DNA of 64,000 nucleotides from DASSBG01 sp963800395. GTDB taxonomy: Bacteria; Pseudomonadota; Gammaproteobacteria; Xanthomonadales; Rhodanobacteraceae. Positions 54,152 through 63,404 of this stretch are shown here, in pieces. Position 1 is the stretch's first letter. Each line of letters opens with the position of its first letter. The notes beneath the pieces are model-generated. The model was given only the letters and a program-made list of their open reading frames with translations. It was not told the DNA's origin and did no database searches. The stretch lies in NCBI GenBank assembly GCA_963800395.1, contig CAWDBD010000001.1, positions 106,663 through 170,662 on the forward strand, in the 5' to 3' direction. The position numbers and the translations under genes were made by a program.

Positions 54152-55750
54152 TCAGGCCGCGACCGCTTCCTGCTTCGTGCTCTCGGCCGGGGTGCTGTGG
54201 CGGATCAGGTAGTCGAAGGCGCTCAGTGCCGCGGTGGAGCCGGCGCCCATGGCTATGACGATCTGCTTGTAGGGCACGGTGGTGGCGTCGCCGGCGGCAA
54301 ACACACCCGGCAGCGAAGTGGCGCCGCGCTCGTCGATGATGATTTCGCCACGCGGTGACAGGTCCACCGCGCCCTTCAGCCATTCGGTATTGGGCAGCAG
54401 GCCGATCTGCACGAAAATGCCTTCCAGCTCGATGTCGTGCAGGTCTCCGCTCTGGCGATCCTTGTAGCGCAGGCCGGTGACTTTCTGGCCGTTGCCCAGC
54501 ACCTCGGTGGTCTGGCCGTTGACGATGATGTCGACGTTGTCCAGGCTCTTCAGCTTGCTCACCAGCACATCGTCGGCGCGCAACTGCGAGTCGAACTCGA
54601 TCAGGGTGACGTGCTTGACGATGCCGGCCAGGTCGATGGCCGCCTCGACGCCGGAGTTGCCGCCGCCGATCACCGCCACGCGCTTGCCCTTGTACAGCGG
54701 GCCATCGCAATGCGGGCAGTAGGCCACGCCCTTGTTCTTGTAGGTGTCCTCGCCGGGCACGCCCATCTGCCGCCAGCGCGCCCCGGTGGACAGGATCACG
54801 GTTTTCGATTTCAGACTGGCGCCGTTGGCCAGTTCCACCTCAACCAGCCCGTCGTCCGACTCGCTGGCCGGGACAAGGCGGGTGGCGCGCTGCAGGTTCA
54901 TCACGTCCACGTCGTAGTTGTGCACGTGCTGCTCCAGCGCCACGGCCAGCTTGGGACCCTCGGTGTAGTCGACCGAGATGAAATTCTCGATACCCATGGT
55001 GTCCAGCACCTGGCCACCGAAACGCTCGGCGGCGATGCCGGTGCGGATGCCCTTGCGCGCGGCATAGATGGCCGAGGACGCGCCCGCCGGGCCGCCACCG
55101 ACCACCAGCACGTCATATGCGTCGCGTGCATTGATCTTCTCGGCCATGCGCGCGCCGGCATTGCTGTCGAGCTTGCTCATGATCTGCTCGACCGTCATGC
55201 GACCCTGGTCGAATGCCTCGCCATTGAGAAAGACAGTGGGCACCGACATCACTTCGCGCGCCTCGATCTCGTCCTGATAGAGGGCGCCGTCGATGGCCAC
55301 GTGGTGGATGTTGGGGTTGAGCACCGCCATCAGGTTCAGGGCCTGCACCGTGTCCGGGCAGGTCTGGCATGACAGCGACATGTAGGTCTCGAAGCGGTAC
55401 TCGCCTTCCAGCTCACGCACCTGGTCAGCCAGTTCCTCGGAGATCTTTGCCGGGTGGCCGCCCACTTGCAGCAGCGCCAGCACCAGCGAGGTGAATTCGT
55501 GACCCATGGGGATGCCGGCAAAGCGCACGCCGACATCGGTGCCGACACGCTGGATGGCAAACGACGGCTTGCGCGCCTCGCTGTCATCGCGGCGCAGGCT
55601 GATCTTGTCCGACAGGCCGGCGATGGTTTCCAGCAGCTCGTTCATCTCGGCGGACTTGTCGCCATCGTCCAGCGCCGCCACCAGTTCGACCGGTGCGGTC
55701 AGCTTCTGCAGATAAGCCTGCAACTGATTCTTGAGGTCTTGGTCAAGCAT
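54152..55750 (-). CDS. ahpF: Alkyl hydroperoxide reductase subunit F
   Basis: 532 residues. The N-terminal pair of thioredoxin-like folds has the active pair in SCQTCPDTV. The FAD domain has VVGGGPAGASSAIYAARKG, a NADH-binding loop IGGGNSGVEAAIDLAG and the redox-active CPHCDGP. It reduces AhpC using NADH. It follows ahpC by 148 bases on the same strand. The first 20 or so residues are ordinary. Confidence 0.97.
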   Translation of the reverse strand: MLDQDLKNQLQAYLQKLTAPVELVAALDDGDKSAEMNELLETIAGLSDKISLRRDDSEARKPSFAIQRVGTDVGVRFAGIPMGHEFTSLVLALLQVGGHPAKISEELADQVRELEGEYRFETYMSLSCQTCPDTVQALNLMAVLNPNIHHVAIDGALYQDEIEAREVMSVPTVFLNGEAFDQGRMTVEQIMSKLDSNAGARMAEKINARDAYDVLVVGGGPAGASSAIYAARKGIRTGIAAERFGGQVLDTMGIENFISVDYTEGPKLAVALEQHVHNYDVDVMNLQRATRLVPASESDDGLVEVELANGASLKSKTVILSTGARWRQMGVPGEDTYKNKGVAYCPHCDGPLYKGKRVAVIGGGNSGVEAAIDLAGIVKHVTLIEFDSQLRADDVLVSKLKSLDNVDIIVNGQTTEVLGNGQKVTGLRYKDRQSGDLHDIELEGIFVQIGLLPNTEWLKGAVDLSPRGEIIIDERGATSLPGVFAAGDATTVPYKQIVIAMGAGSTAALSAFDYLIRHSTPAESTKQEAVAA

Positions 55751-55898
55751 GCTTGAACTCCGTATTCCGAGATGGGGTGCAGGAGCGCCCGACGGTCGCG
55801 ATAATTGCGCCGCTGAAACGGCCGCGCCCAGGGGCGCTCCTGCCAGAAGAGGGTGGTGCAGCCGGGATCAGACCCGGCTGCACGGGGTGGAACCCGAA

Positions 55899-56462
55899 TC
55901 AGATCTTGCCGACCAGATCCAGCGACGGCGCGAGTGTCTTCTCGCCTTCCTTCCACTTGGCCGGGCACACTTCGCCCGGATGCGCGGCCACGTACTGGGC
56001 GGCCTTGACCTTGCGCAGCAGCTCCGACGCGTCACGGCCGATGCTGCCGGCGTGCACCTCGATGATCTGGATCTTGCCTTCCGGGTCAATCACGAACGTA
56101 CCGCGATCGGCCACGCCAGCGTCCTCGATCAGTACCTCGAAGTTGCGCGCAATGGCGTGCGTGGGGTCACCCACCATCGTGTAGTTGATCTTGCCAATCG
56201 CCTTCGAACTGTCATGCCAGGCCTTGTGCGAGAAATGCGTATCGGTGGATACCGAGTAGATTTCCACACCCAGCTTCTGGAACTCTTCGTAGTGGTCGGC
56301 CAGGTCTTCCAGTTCGGTCGGGCACACGAAAGTGAAATCCGCCGGGTAGAAAAACACCACCGACCACTTGCCCTGCAGGCTGGCCTCGGTAATCTCCTTG
56401 AACTCGCCCTGCTTGAAGGCCTGGGCGGTAAACGGCTTGATTTCGGTGTTGATAAGCGACAT
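55899..56462 (-). CDS. ahpC: Alkyl hydroperoxide reductase peroxiredoxin subunit C
   Basis: 187 residues, typical 2-Cys peroxiredoxin. The peroxidatic cysteine is in DFTFVCPTELE (about residue 47) and the resolving cysteine in GEVCPAKWKEG (about 166). It detoxifies hydrogen peroxide and organic peroxides and is recycled by AhpF. GGAG lies about 6 bases before the ATG. An OxyR-like site lies about 95 bases upstream. Confidence 0.98.
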   Translation of the reverse strand: MSLINTEIKPFTAQAFKQGEFKEITEASLQGKWSVVFFYPADFTFVCPTELEDLADHYEEFQKLGVEIYSVSTDTHFSHKAWHDSSKAIGKINYTMVGDPTHAIARNFEVLIEDAGVADRGTFVIDPEGKIQIIEVHAGSIGRDASELLRKVKAAQYVAAHPGEVCPAKWKEGEKTLAPSLDLVGKI

Positions 56463-56538
56463 GCAAAACTCCTTGGGTTGAGGATGAAACGAACTTGAGC
56501 TCTGTAAGTCTAACGAAGACTGACAATTAGTCCAATTG

Positions 56539-56571
56539 ATTGTATGAGATGGCCTGATAGGCTAAGCCTAT
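56539..56571 (-). promoter_or_regulatory. OxyR-like half-site and -10 element upstream of ahpC
   Basis: On the minus strand ATAG-N7-CTAT (56571-56557) is the known OxyR contact pattern and is also a near-perfect 7-bp inverted repeat. TACAAT (56544-56539) follows at the distance of a -10 box, so the site overlaps the -35 region, where OxyR-activated promoters place it. A second tandem half-site is not clear. Confidence 0.5.
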
Positions 56572-56683
56572 ACATACCCGCGCCAGCCCAGCGCAGCCCC
56601 ATTACCCGTCACCCCGCCGAAACGCCGAGCACGGTCTCCCCGGCAAACCTCACGACCGTCATCGCGGCGAACCCCAACACGCC

Positions 56684-56822
56684 GTCATCCCGGCGAAACC
56701 CCACACCTCTTCATACCGCCGAATGGCGGGCATCCAGTCTCAAAGGGGTGCGCAGCACACAAAACCGTCTTCGGAGTGCTTCGCACGAGACCACACTGGG
56801 TCCCGGCCTGCGCCGGAATGAC
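56684..56822. repeat. REP-like element, copy B
   Basis: GTCATCCCGGCGAAACCCC on the left to GGCCTGCGCCGGAATGAC on the right, with the core reading CAGTCTCAAAGGGGTGCGCAG through GTGCTTCGCACGAGACC. It is slightly degraded relative to copies A and C. It lies in the 630-bp gap between ahpC and the NRDE gene, which otherwise holds short fragments of the same family. Confidence 0.85.
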
Positions 56823-56894
56823 AACCAGGCAAACGTCCACACCGGGTCTTACCAGCCTGCGCCGGGATGCCAACCAGGCGAACCCCCACACCTC

Positions 56895-57034
56895 GTCATC
56901 CCGGCGAAAGCCGGAGGTGCTTTTCAACCGCCGAATGGCGGGTCATCCAGTCTCAAAAAGTGCGCAGCACACAAAACCCTCTTCGGAGTGCTTCGCACCA
57001 GACCACACTGGATCCCGGCCTCCGCCGGGATGAC
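56895..57034. repeat. REP-like element, copy C
   Basis: Arms GTCATCCCGGCGAAAGCCGG and ATCCCGGCCTCCGCCGGGAT enclose a core starting CTCAAAAAGTGCGCAGCAC and ending GTGCTTCGCACCAGACC. The core orientation is the same as copy B and opposite to copy A. A partial arm recurs at 57062-57086 just before the NRDE gene 3' end. Confidence 0.9.
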
Positions 57035-57092
57035 AAACAGGACGAAATCACCACACCGGGTCTTGCCGAGCCTGCGCCGGGATGACGGGCAA

Positions 57093-57869
57093 TCAGGACC
57101 CCGCCTCACCCGACAAGAACTCGGCAGTTTCGCCCAGGGCCACACCCATCGGTCCGAAGCGTCGCTCGATAATGCGGCCGCAACCATCATGGTCCACGGC
57201 AATCAGGGTGCTGGCGCGCGTGCCGTAGTCCTCGCCGCGGATGAAGGTCGCCGACAGGCGCCGCTCCAGCGCCACGCCGACGCCGGTATCGGGGAGCACA
57301 TCGTCCGGCCACTGGCTGTCATCGGCCAGCGCCGCCCACAGTGGCGAAAAGTCGTCCACCGCGCCACTGGCCAGCCAGGCCTCGAGCCGCGTCATCAGCG
57401 CGCGGGTCTTCGGCCACGGCGTGTTGAAATCGGCATTCGACAGCCCGTGCACGCCCGCCGTCACCGCCTGCATGGCGGGGGCAGGGCGGTTGCCCAGGTA
57501 GACGCCATCGGCGTCATCAAACAGCAGCAGGTTGAACGGCCGGTACTGGTCCGCGTGCGCAAGCAGCGCCTCGCCATGCGCCCGCGCACCCGGCTCGCCG
57601 CGCAGGTAGTCGCTGACCAGCAGCCCCCGCGACGCGCCATCGGTCGCCGCTGCCGGATCACGCACATTGGTCACCACAGCCGCGCGTCCACCCGCCGCCA
57701 GGCCCATCCAGGTGCCACCGGCCTGCAGATCCTTCCCTGCCAGCATCTCCGGTGCGCCCGGCCAGCGCGCCAGCGGCGCCGTCGGCCGCGCATGAAACTC
57801 GTCGCGGTTGCCGAGCAGCAGCAGGCGCCAGCGCGGATGAACATTCCAGGCAAAGGCGATCAGACACAT
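57093..57869 (-). CDS. NRDE/TANGO2-family protein
   Basis: 258 residues from ATG 57869, where GGAG precedes by about 8 bases; an upstream in-frame ATG adds six residues. The N-terminus MCLIAFAW and the NRDEF motif are diagnostic for the family. Cys2 is placed like an N-terminal nucleophile. Members are related to eukaryotic TANGO2, proposed to handle haem or acyl-CoA, but no bacterial activity can be assigned from sequence. Confidence 0.88.
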   Translation of the reverse strand: MCLIAFAWNVHPRWRLLLLGNRDEFHARPTAPLARWPGAPEMLAGKDLQAGGTWMGLAAGGRAAVVTNVRDPAAATDGASRGLLVSDYLRGEPGARAHGEALLAHADQYRPFNLLLFDDADGVYLGNRPAPAMQAVTAGVHGLSNADFNTPWPKTRALMTRLEAWLASGAVDDFSPLWAALADDSQWPDDVLPDTGVGVALERRLSATFIRGEDYGTRASTLIAVDHDGCGRIIERRFGPMGVALGETAEFLSGEAGS

Positions 57870-58178
57870 GGCAGGTCTCCCCGGCATGGCACGGGTGGCA
57901 TCGTGCGGTTGCTGCGAGGGTCGTGGCGGCTATTCACGTGTGTCGTGCAAATCATTGATTCAGCATGGCATAACATTCACCTGTTAAGGTAACCCTGTGG
58001 CACGCCGCAAATGCGTGCCGAGTGCAAGGGCTGCGCTGCTGACAGCGACCAGGCCCCGCCCGGGGATCCGGCATCGATCCGTTTTTCCGGCCCAGGACGC
58101 CATGTTGCGCGTCGTTTTCGTCAGCCGTTCGAGCCCTGGCGACCCGATCCAATTCATTCATCCATGCGGCAGGCACAC
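57870..58178. other. Divergent spacer between the NRDE gene and gabT
   Basis: 309 bases without a gene. It has a moderately AT-rich middle (57945-57985) likely to hold promoters for both directions, but no hexamer pair was convincing. A small hairpin GGCACGC (57999-58005), loop of 7, GCGTGCC (58013-58019) lies in the gabT leader. Confidence 0.5.
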
Positions 58179-59526
58179 ATGACCACGCTTCCCGAACAAG
58201 TTCCAGAACAATCCGCCGCCGGGCAGGACAACGCCACCTTGCAAAAGCGCAGGGAAAAGGCTGTCGTGCGCGGCGTGTCCACTTTGCTGCCACGCTTCAT
58301 CGAGCGCGCGGAGAACGCCCGCATGTGGGACGCCGAAGGCAAGTCCTACATCGATTTCGCCGGCGGCATCGCGGTGCTCAATACCGGCCACCTGCACCCG
58401 AAGGTGGTGGCGGCGGTCAGCGAGCAGATGACCCGTTTCAGCCACACCTGCTTCCAGATCAATCCCTACCGTGTCTATGTCGAACTGGCCGAGCGCCTGA
58501 ACGAGCTGGCGCCGATCAAGGGCGACTGCAAGACCCTGCTCCTGACCACCGGCGCCGAGGCGGTCGAGAACGCGGTGAAGATTGCGCGTGCCCACACCGG
58601 CCGACCGGGCGTACTGGCGTTTTCCGGCGCCTTCCACGGCCGCACCATGATGGGGCTGGCGCTCACCGGCAAGGTGGTGCCGTACAAGACCGGTTTCGGC
58701 CCGCTGCCCTCCAGCGTCTACCACTTGCCGTATCCGATCGCCTACCACGGCGTGACCCTGGAGCAGACCAGGGACGCACTCAACACGCTGTTCAAGACCG
58801 AGCTGGAACCGGAGCGGGTGGCCGCGATCATCATCGAGCCGGTGCAGGGCGAGGGCGGCTTCTACCGCGCCGACCCCGACTTCCTGAAGGCGCTGCGCGA
58901 GGTCTGCGACCAGCACGGCATCGTGCTGGTGGCCGACGAGATCCAGAGCGGCTTTGCCCGCACCGGGCAGCATGTTCGCTATCGAGCATGCCGGCGTGGA
59001 ACCGGACATCATCACCATGGCCAAGAGCCTGGCCGGCGGTTTCCCGCTGGCTGCGGTGATCGGCAAGGCCGAGATCATGGACGCACCCGGGCCCGGCGGC
59101 CTGGGCGGCACCTACGCCGGCTCGCCGATCGGCTGCGCCGCGGCGCTGGCGGTGCTGGATGTGATCGTGACGAGAACTTGTGCGAGCGCGCCACGGCCAT
59201 CGGCAAGCGCATGACCCGGACGCTCGAGGCCATGCGCGACAAGCCGCGGCATGGGCGATGTGATCGGCGACATCCGCGGCCTGGGCGCGATGGTTGCGCT
59301 GGAACTGGTGGAGCAGGGCGATGCCAACCGGCCGGCGCCGGACCTGACCCGTGCCCTGGTGCAGCGTTGCGCCGAGGACGGCCTGATCATCCTGCCGTGC
59401 GGTGTGCGCGGCAATGTCATCCGCTTCCTCATGCCCCTGACCGCCGAGGACGAACTGATCGACGAAGGCATGGCCATCCTGGAAAACGCACTGTCCGCGC
59501 TGCTGCGCGACGCCAACCCATCCTGA
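58179..59526 (+). CDS. gabT: 4-aminobutyrate aminotransferase-like enzyme, three frame breaks
   Basis: Class III PLP aminotransferase of the GabT type, about 448 residues if joined. Visible: DFAGGIAVLNTGHLHPKVV, LLLTTGAEAVENAVKIAR, GAFHGRTMMGLALTGK, EPVQGEGGF and VADEIQSGFARTG. The PLP lysine region ITMAKSLAGGFPLAAVIGK is in a second frame, and the end GDVIGDIRGLGAMVALELVE to the TGA at 59524 in a third. Breaks lie near 58965-58967, 59168-59171 and 59245-59249. The amino-acid text continues across each, so indels are likely sequencing errors. Substrate assignment is by similarity. Confidence 0.82.
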
Positions 59527-59619
59527 GGAGCACGTCCGCTTGAGCATGTACCACTGCACCCGTCTTCCTTCCCTGCGTGCTTCTAGCCCGACGCGGGCCA
59601 TTGGCGCGGAGGCGTGCCG

Positions 59620-60563
59620 ATGATTCCCTTTTCCATTGCCGGCGTGCAGATGCACGTCGCCGCCTCGCGCGACAACACCGACACATGCTGCACAAGGTGG
59701 ATCTGGTGATGGCCAGCTTCCCCTGGGTGCAGATGATCCTGTTCAGCGAGCTGGCCGCATGCGGCCCCCTGCCCCACCATCCCCGTGCCCTGCCCAACCA
59801 CAACGAGCACGCGCTCAGCGCAGCCGCGGCCCGCCATGGTGTGTGGATCGTCAACGGCTCCAACTTCGAGCGCGGCGAGCACGGGCACATCTACAACACC
59901 GCCTCGGTGATCAACCCCCAGGGCGAGGTGATCCGGCGTTACCGCAAGATGTTTCCGTTCCGCCCGTACGAGTCCGAGGTCACGGCCGGCAACGCGTTCT
60001 GCGTATTCGACGTGCCCGACGTGGGCCGTTTCGGCCTGTCCATCTGCTACGACATCTGGATTCCCGAAACCACCCGCACACTCACCGCGATGGGCGCCGA
60101 GGTGATCCTGCATCCGGTGCTCACCCGCACCATCGACCGCGACGTCGAGATTGCCATGGCGCGCTCGGCGGCGGCACCAGTCCAGTGCTTCTTCTTCGAC
60201 ATCAACGGCCTGGCGGCCGGCGGCATCGGCCGCTCCTGCGTGTTCTCGCCCTCCGGCAGCGTACTGCACCAGGCCGGCGGCCAGGACGAGATCATCCCGA
60301 TCGAGGTCGACTTTGCCCAGGTCCGGCGCCAGCGCGAACGCGGCCTGTTCGGCCTGGGCCAGGTGCTGAAGAGCTTCCGTGACCGCGAGGTCGACTTTCC
60401 GGTCTACAACCGCGACTCCGGCGTGGACGCCTACCTGCACACCCTCGGCCCGCTGACCATGCCCGACAAGGGCGGCCGCGGCGGCCTGGACACGCCGGCG
60501 CCGGCGCAAGTGCTCAAACCCCGGCCAGATGATTTCTCCAACCCCGAAGACTCCACAAGCTGA
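59620..60563 (+). CDS. Nitrilase-superfamily carbon-nitrogen hydrolase, one frame break
   Basis: About 315 residues. The Glu-Lys-Cys triad is visible: Glu in MILFSELAACG, Lys in RYRKMFPFRPYE, and Cys in LSICYDIWIPETTR. ATG 59620 gives MIPFSIAGVQMHVAASRDNTD, and a missing base near 59681-59686 joins it to LHKVDLVMASFP. The enzyme class cleaves amide or carbamoyl C-N bonds. The C-terminal extension (about 260-315) is longer than in core nitrilases. It is 23 bases before the decarboxylase, so they probably form one operon. The substrate is unknown. Confidence 0.85.
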
Positions 60564-60586
60564 CCCCCGCAAGGAGCAAGTCGCAA

Positions 60587-63343
60587 GTGACCCAGCATGA
60601 GAAGGACACAAAACGACACAAGACCCTGAGTGATTTCTTCAGCGCCTCGCAGATGCGCAGCGACCGCTGGACCGCCTTAAGGGCCTGGCCGCGCAGCTTG
60701 TCGATGCCAGCGAGCACAAGCGCGAGAGATCATGTCGCGCACGCTGGACCTGCTCGATACGCTGGACCCGATCGAGAGCCTACTGGGCCTTCCCCGGCGA
60801 TCGCTCGCTGCAGCAGCTGCGGCGCCTGCTGGCGCGCAATGACCTGGACGAGTTTGCACACGCGGTCTCGCGCATCACCCGCGCCCTGATGAGCGGCAGC
60901 TACCGGCGCCGCTACATCGACCATGGCCCGACAGCGACGAGTCGGCGCAGCCGGACAGCGACGAGCCGGAAAGCCCCGAACAGCGCACCCGCGCGCGCAA
61001 CTACTTCGAGGTGCTGGTGGTCGATGACATGACCGAGGCGAGGAGGACGCGGTGCGCGATGCGCTCAGGGACATGCGCCGCGCCGAGGACAAGTTCGTCT
61101 ACAGCACGGTGGTGGTGCCCAGCCTCGAGGACGCGCTGATTGCGGTGATGTTCAACTACAACATCCAGTCGGTGGTCATCCGCAACGACTTCAACATCGA
61201 GAGCGGCAACAAGCTCGATATGCTGCGCGCTACCTGGACCGCGCTGGACGAGGAGCGCATCGACGAGATCGATCCCGAGAGTGCGGCCCGGAGCTGTGCC
61301 GGCTGCTGCGCAAGGTGCGCCCGGAGCTGGATGTGTTCCTGGTCACCGACCGCTCGGTCGAGGACATCGCCGGCCGCGACCTGGGCGGCTGCCGCCGGGT
61401 GTTCTACAACCAGGAAGACTACATCGAGCTGCACCTCAATATCCTGCGCGGGGTGTACGCGCGCTACCAGACGCCGTTCTTCACCGCGCTCAAGGAATAT
61501 TCGCAAGCAGCCCACCGGCGTCTTCCACGCCATGCCGATCTCGCCGCGGCAAGTCGATCATCCGCTCGCAACTGGATCCGCGACATGGGCGAGTTCTACG
61601 GCATGAACATCTTTCTGGCCGAAACCTCGGCCACCTCCGGCGGGCTGGATTCGCTGCTGGAGCCGCACGGGGCCGATCAAGCGGGCGCAGGAACTGGCCG
61701 CGCGCGCCTTCGGCTCGCGCGCAGACCTTCTTCGCCACCAACGGCACCTCGACCTGCAACAAGATCGTGGTGCAGGCGCATCGTGCGAGCCCGGCGACAT
61801 CGTGCTGGTCGACCGCGACTGCCACAAGTCGCACCACTACGGCATGGTGCTGGCCGGCGCCCATGCGGTCTACCTGGACAGCTATCCGCTGGCCGAATAT
61901 TCCATGTACGGCGCGGTGCCGCTGCGCGAGATCAAGCGCCAGCTGCTGGAGCTCAAGCGCGCCGGCAAGCTGGACCGGGTGCGCATGCTGCTGCTCACCA
62001 ACTGCACCTTCGACGGCATCGTCTACAACGTCGAGCGGGTGATGGAGGAATGCCTGGCGATCAAGCCCGACCTGGTGTTCCTGTGGGACGAGGCCTGGTT
62101 CGCCTTTGCCGCGTTTCAGCCCCATCTACCGCCAGCGCACCGCCATGCACGCGGCCCAGACGCCTGCGCGATCGCTACCGCAGCGAGGACTACCGCGAGG
62201 CCTGGAACGAGCACCGCGAAGCTGGCCGATGCTGGAAGACGAGGCACTGGCTGAACACGCCGCTGATGCCCGATCCGGACAAGGTGCGCGTGCGCGTCTA
62301 CGCCACGCAGTCGACCCACAAGACGCTGACCTCCCTGCGCCAGGGCTCGATGATCCACGTGCAGGACCAGGACTTCCAGCGGCGAGGTCGAGCAGGCCTT
62401 CCACGAGGCCTACATGACCCACACCTCCACCTCGCCCAACTACCAGATCCTCGCCTCGCTGGATGTCGGCCGGCGCCAGGTGGAGCTGGAGGGCTACGAG
62501 CTGGTGCAGAAGCAGATCGAGGTGGCGATGACGCTGCGCAAGGCGGTCGCTCCATCCGCTGCTGCGAAGTATTTCAGCGTGCTGCGGTGGGCGACATGAT
62601 CCCGGCCGAGTACCGCGAATCGGGCATCGAGACCTACTACGACCCCGAGCACGGCTGGAACGAGACTGGGACGCCTGGGCGCAGGACGAGTTCGCGCTCG
62701 ATCCCACGCGTGTCACCCTGGCCGTCGGCAACACCGGCGTCGACGGCGACACCTTCAAGAACAGAGTGCTGATGGACAAGTACGGCATCCAGATCAACAA
62801 GACCTCGCGCAACACGGTGCTGTTCATGACCAACATCGGCACCACGCGCTCGTCGGTGGCCTACCTGATCGAGGTGCTGGTGAAGATCGCCCAGGAGATC
62901 GAGAACAGCTCGAGGACGCCAGCGCCATGACCGCGCAGGCGTTCGACAAGCGCGTGCGCTCGCTGACCGAGGAGCTGCCGCCGCTGCCCGACTTCTCCCG
63001 CTTCCACGCGCGCTTCCGCGCCAGCGACGGCAAGGACACCCCGGAGGGCGACATCCGCGCCGCGTACTTCCTGGCCTACGACGAGACAACTGCGAGTACT
63101 TCCCCCTCGGCGACGGCTCCGATGGAGAAGGCCATCGACCGGGCGCGAGCTGGTCTCGACCTCGTTCATCATCCCCTATCCGCCGGGCTTTCCGATCCTG
63201 GTGCCGGGCCAGGTGATCTCCGCCGAATCCTCACTTCATGCGCGCGCTGGACGTGAAGGAAATCCACGGCTACCGCCCGGAACTCGGCTTTCGCGTATTC
63301 ACCGCAAGAGGCCCTCGCCGCGCCGCCGCGCCAGCCGGCATGA
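60587..63343 (+). CDS. AdiA-like PLP basic amino-acid decarboxylase, many frame breaks
   Basis: The protein sequence can be followed from GTG 60587 (TLSDFFSASQMRSDRW) to TGA 63341, about 915 residues, but only by changing frame many times. An N-terminal extension of about 120 residues is followed by a receiver-like wing domain (FEVLVVDDMTEAE). The PLP fold has GTSTCNKIVVQA, WDEAWFAFAAFSPIYRQR and the PLP-lysine site ATQSTHKTLTS (codon 62320-62322), then LIPYPPGFPIL. WDEAWFAF is closer to arginine decarboxylase AdiA than to the DEAHGAH form of ornithine/lysine enzymes. It is longer than AdiA. The exact substrate is uncertain. Confidence 0.78.
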
Positions 63344-63404
63344 ACCCGTCGAGCGCGCCAGACCGCTAACCCGCCGGTGCGCCACCGATCCAAGGAGATG
63401 AACC

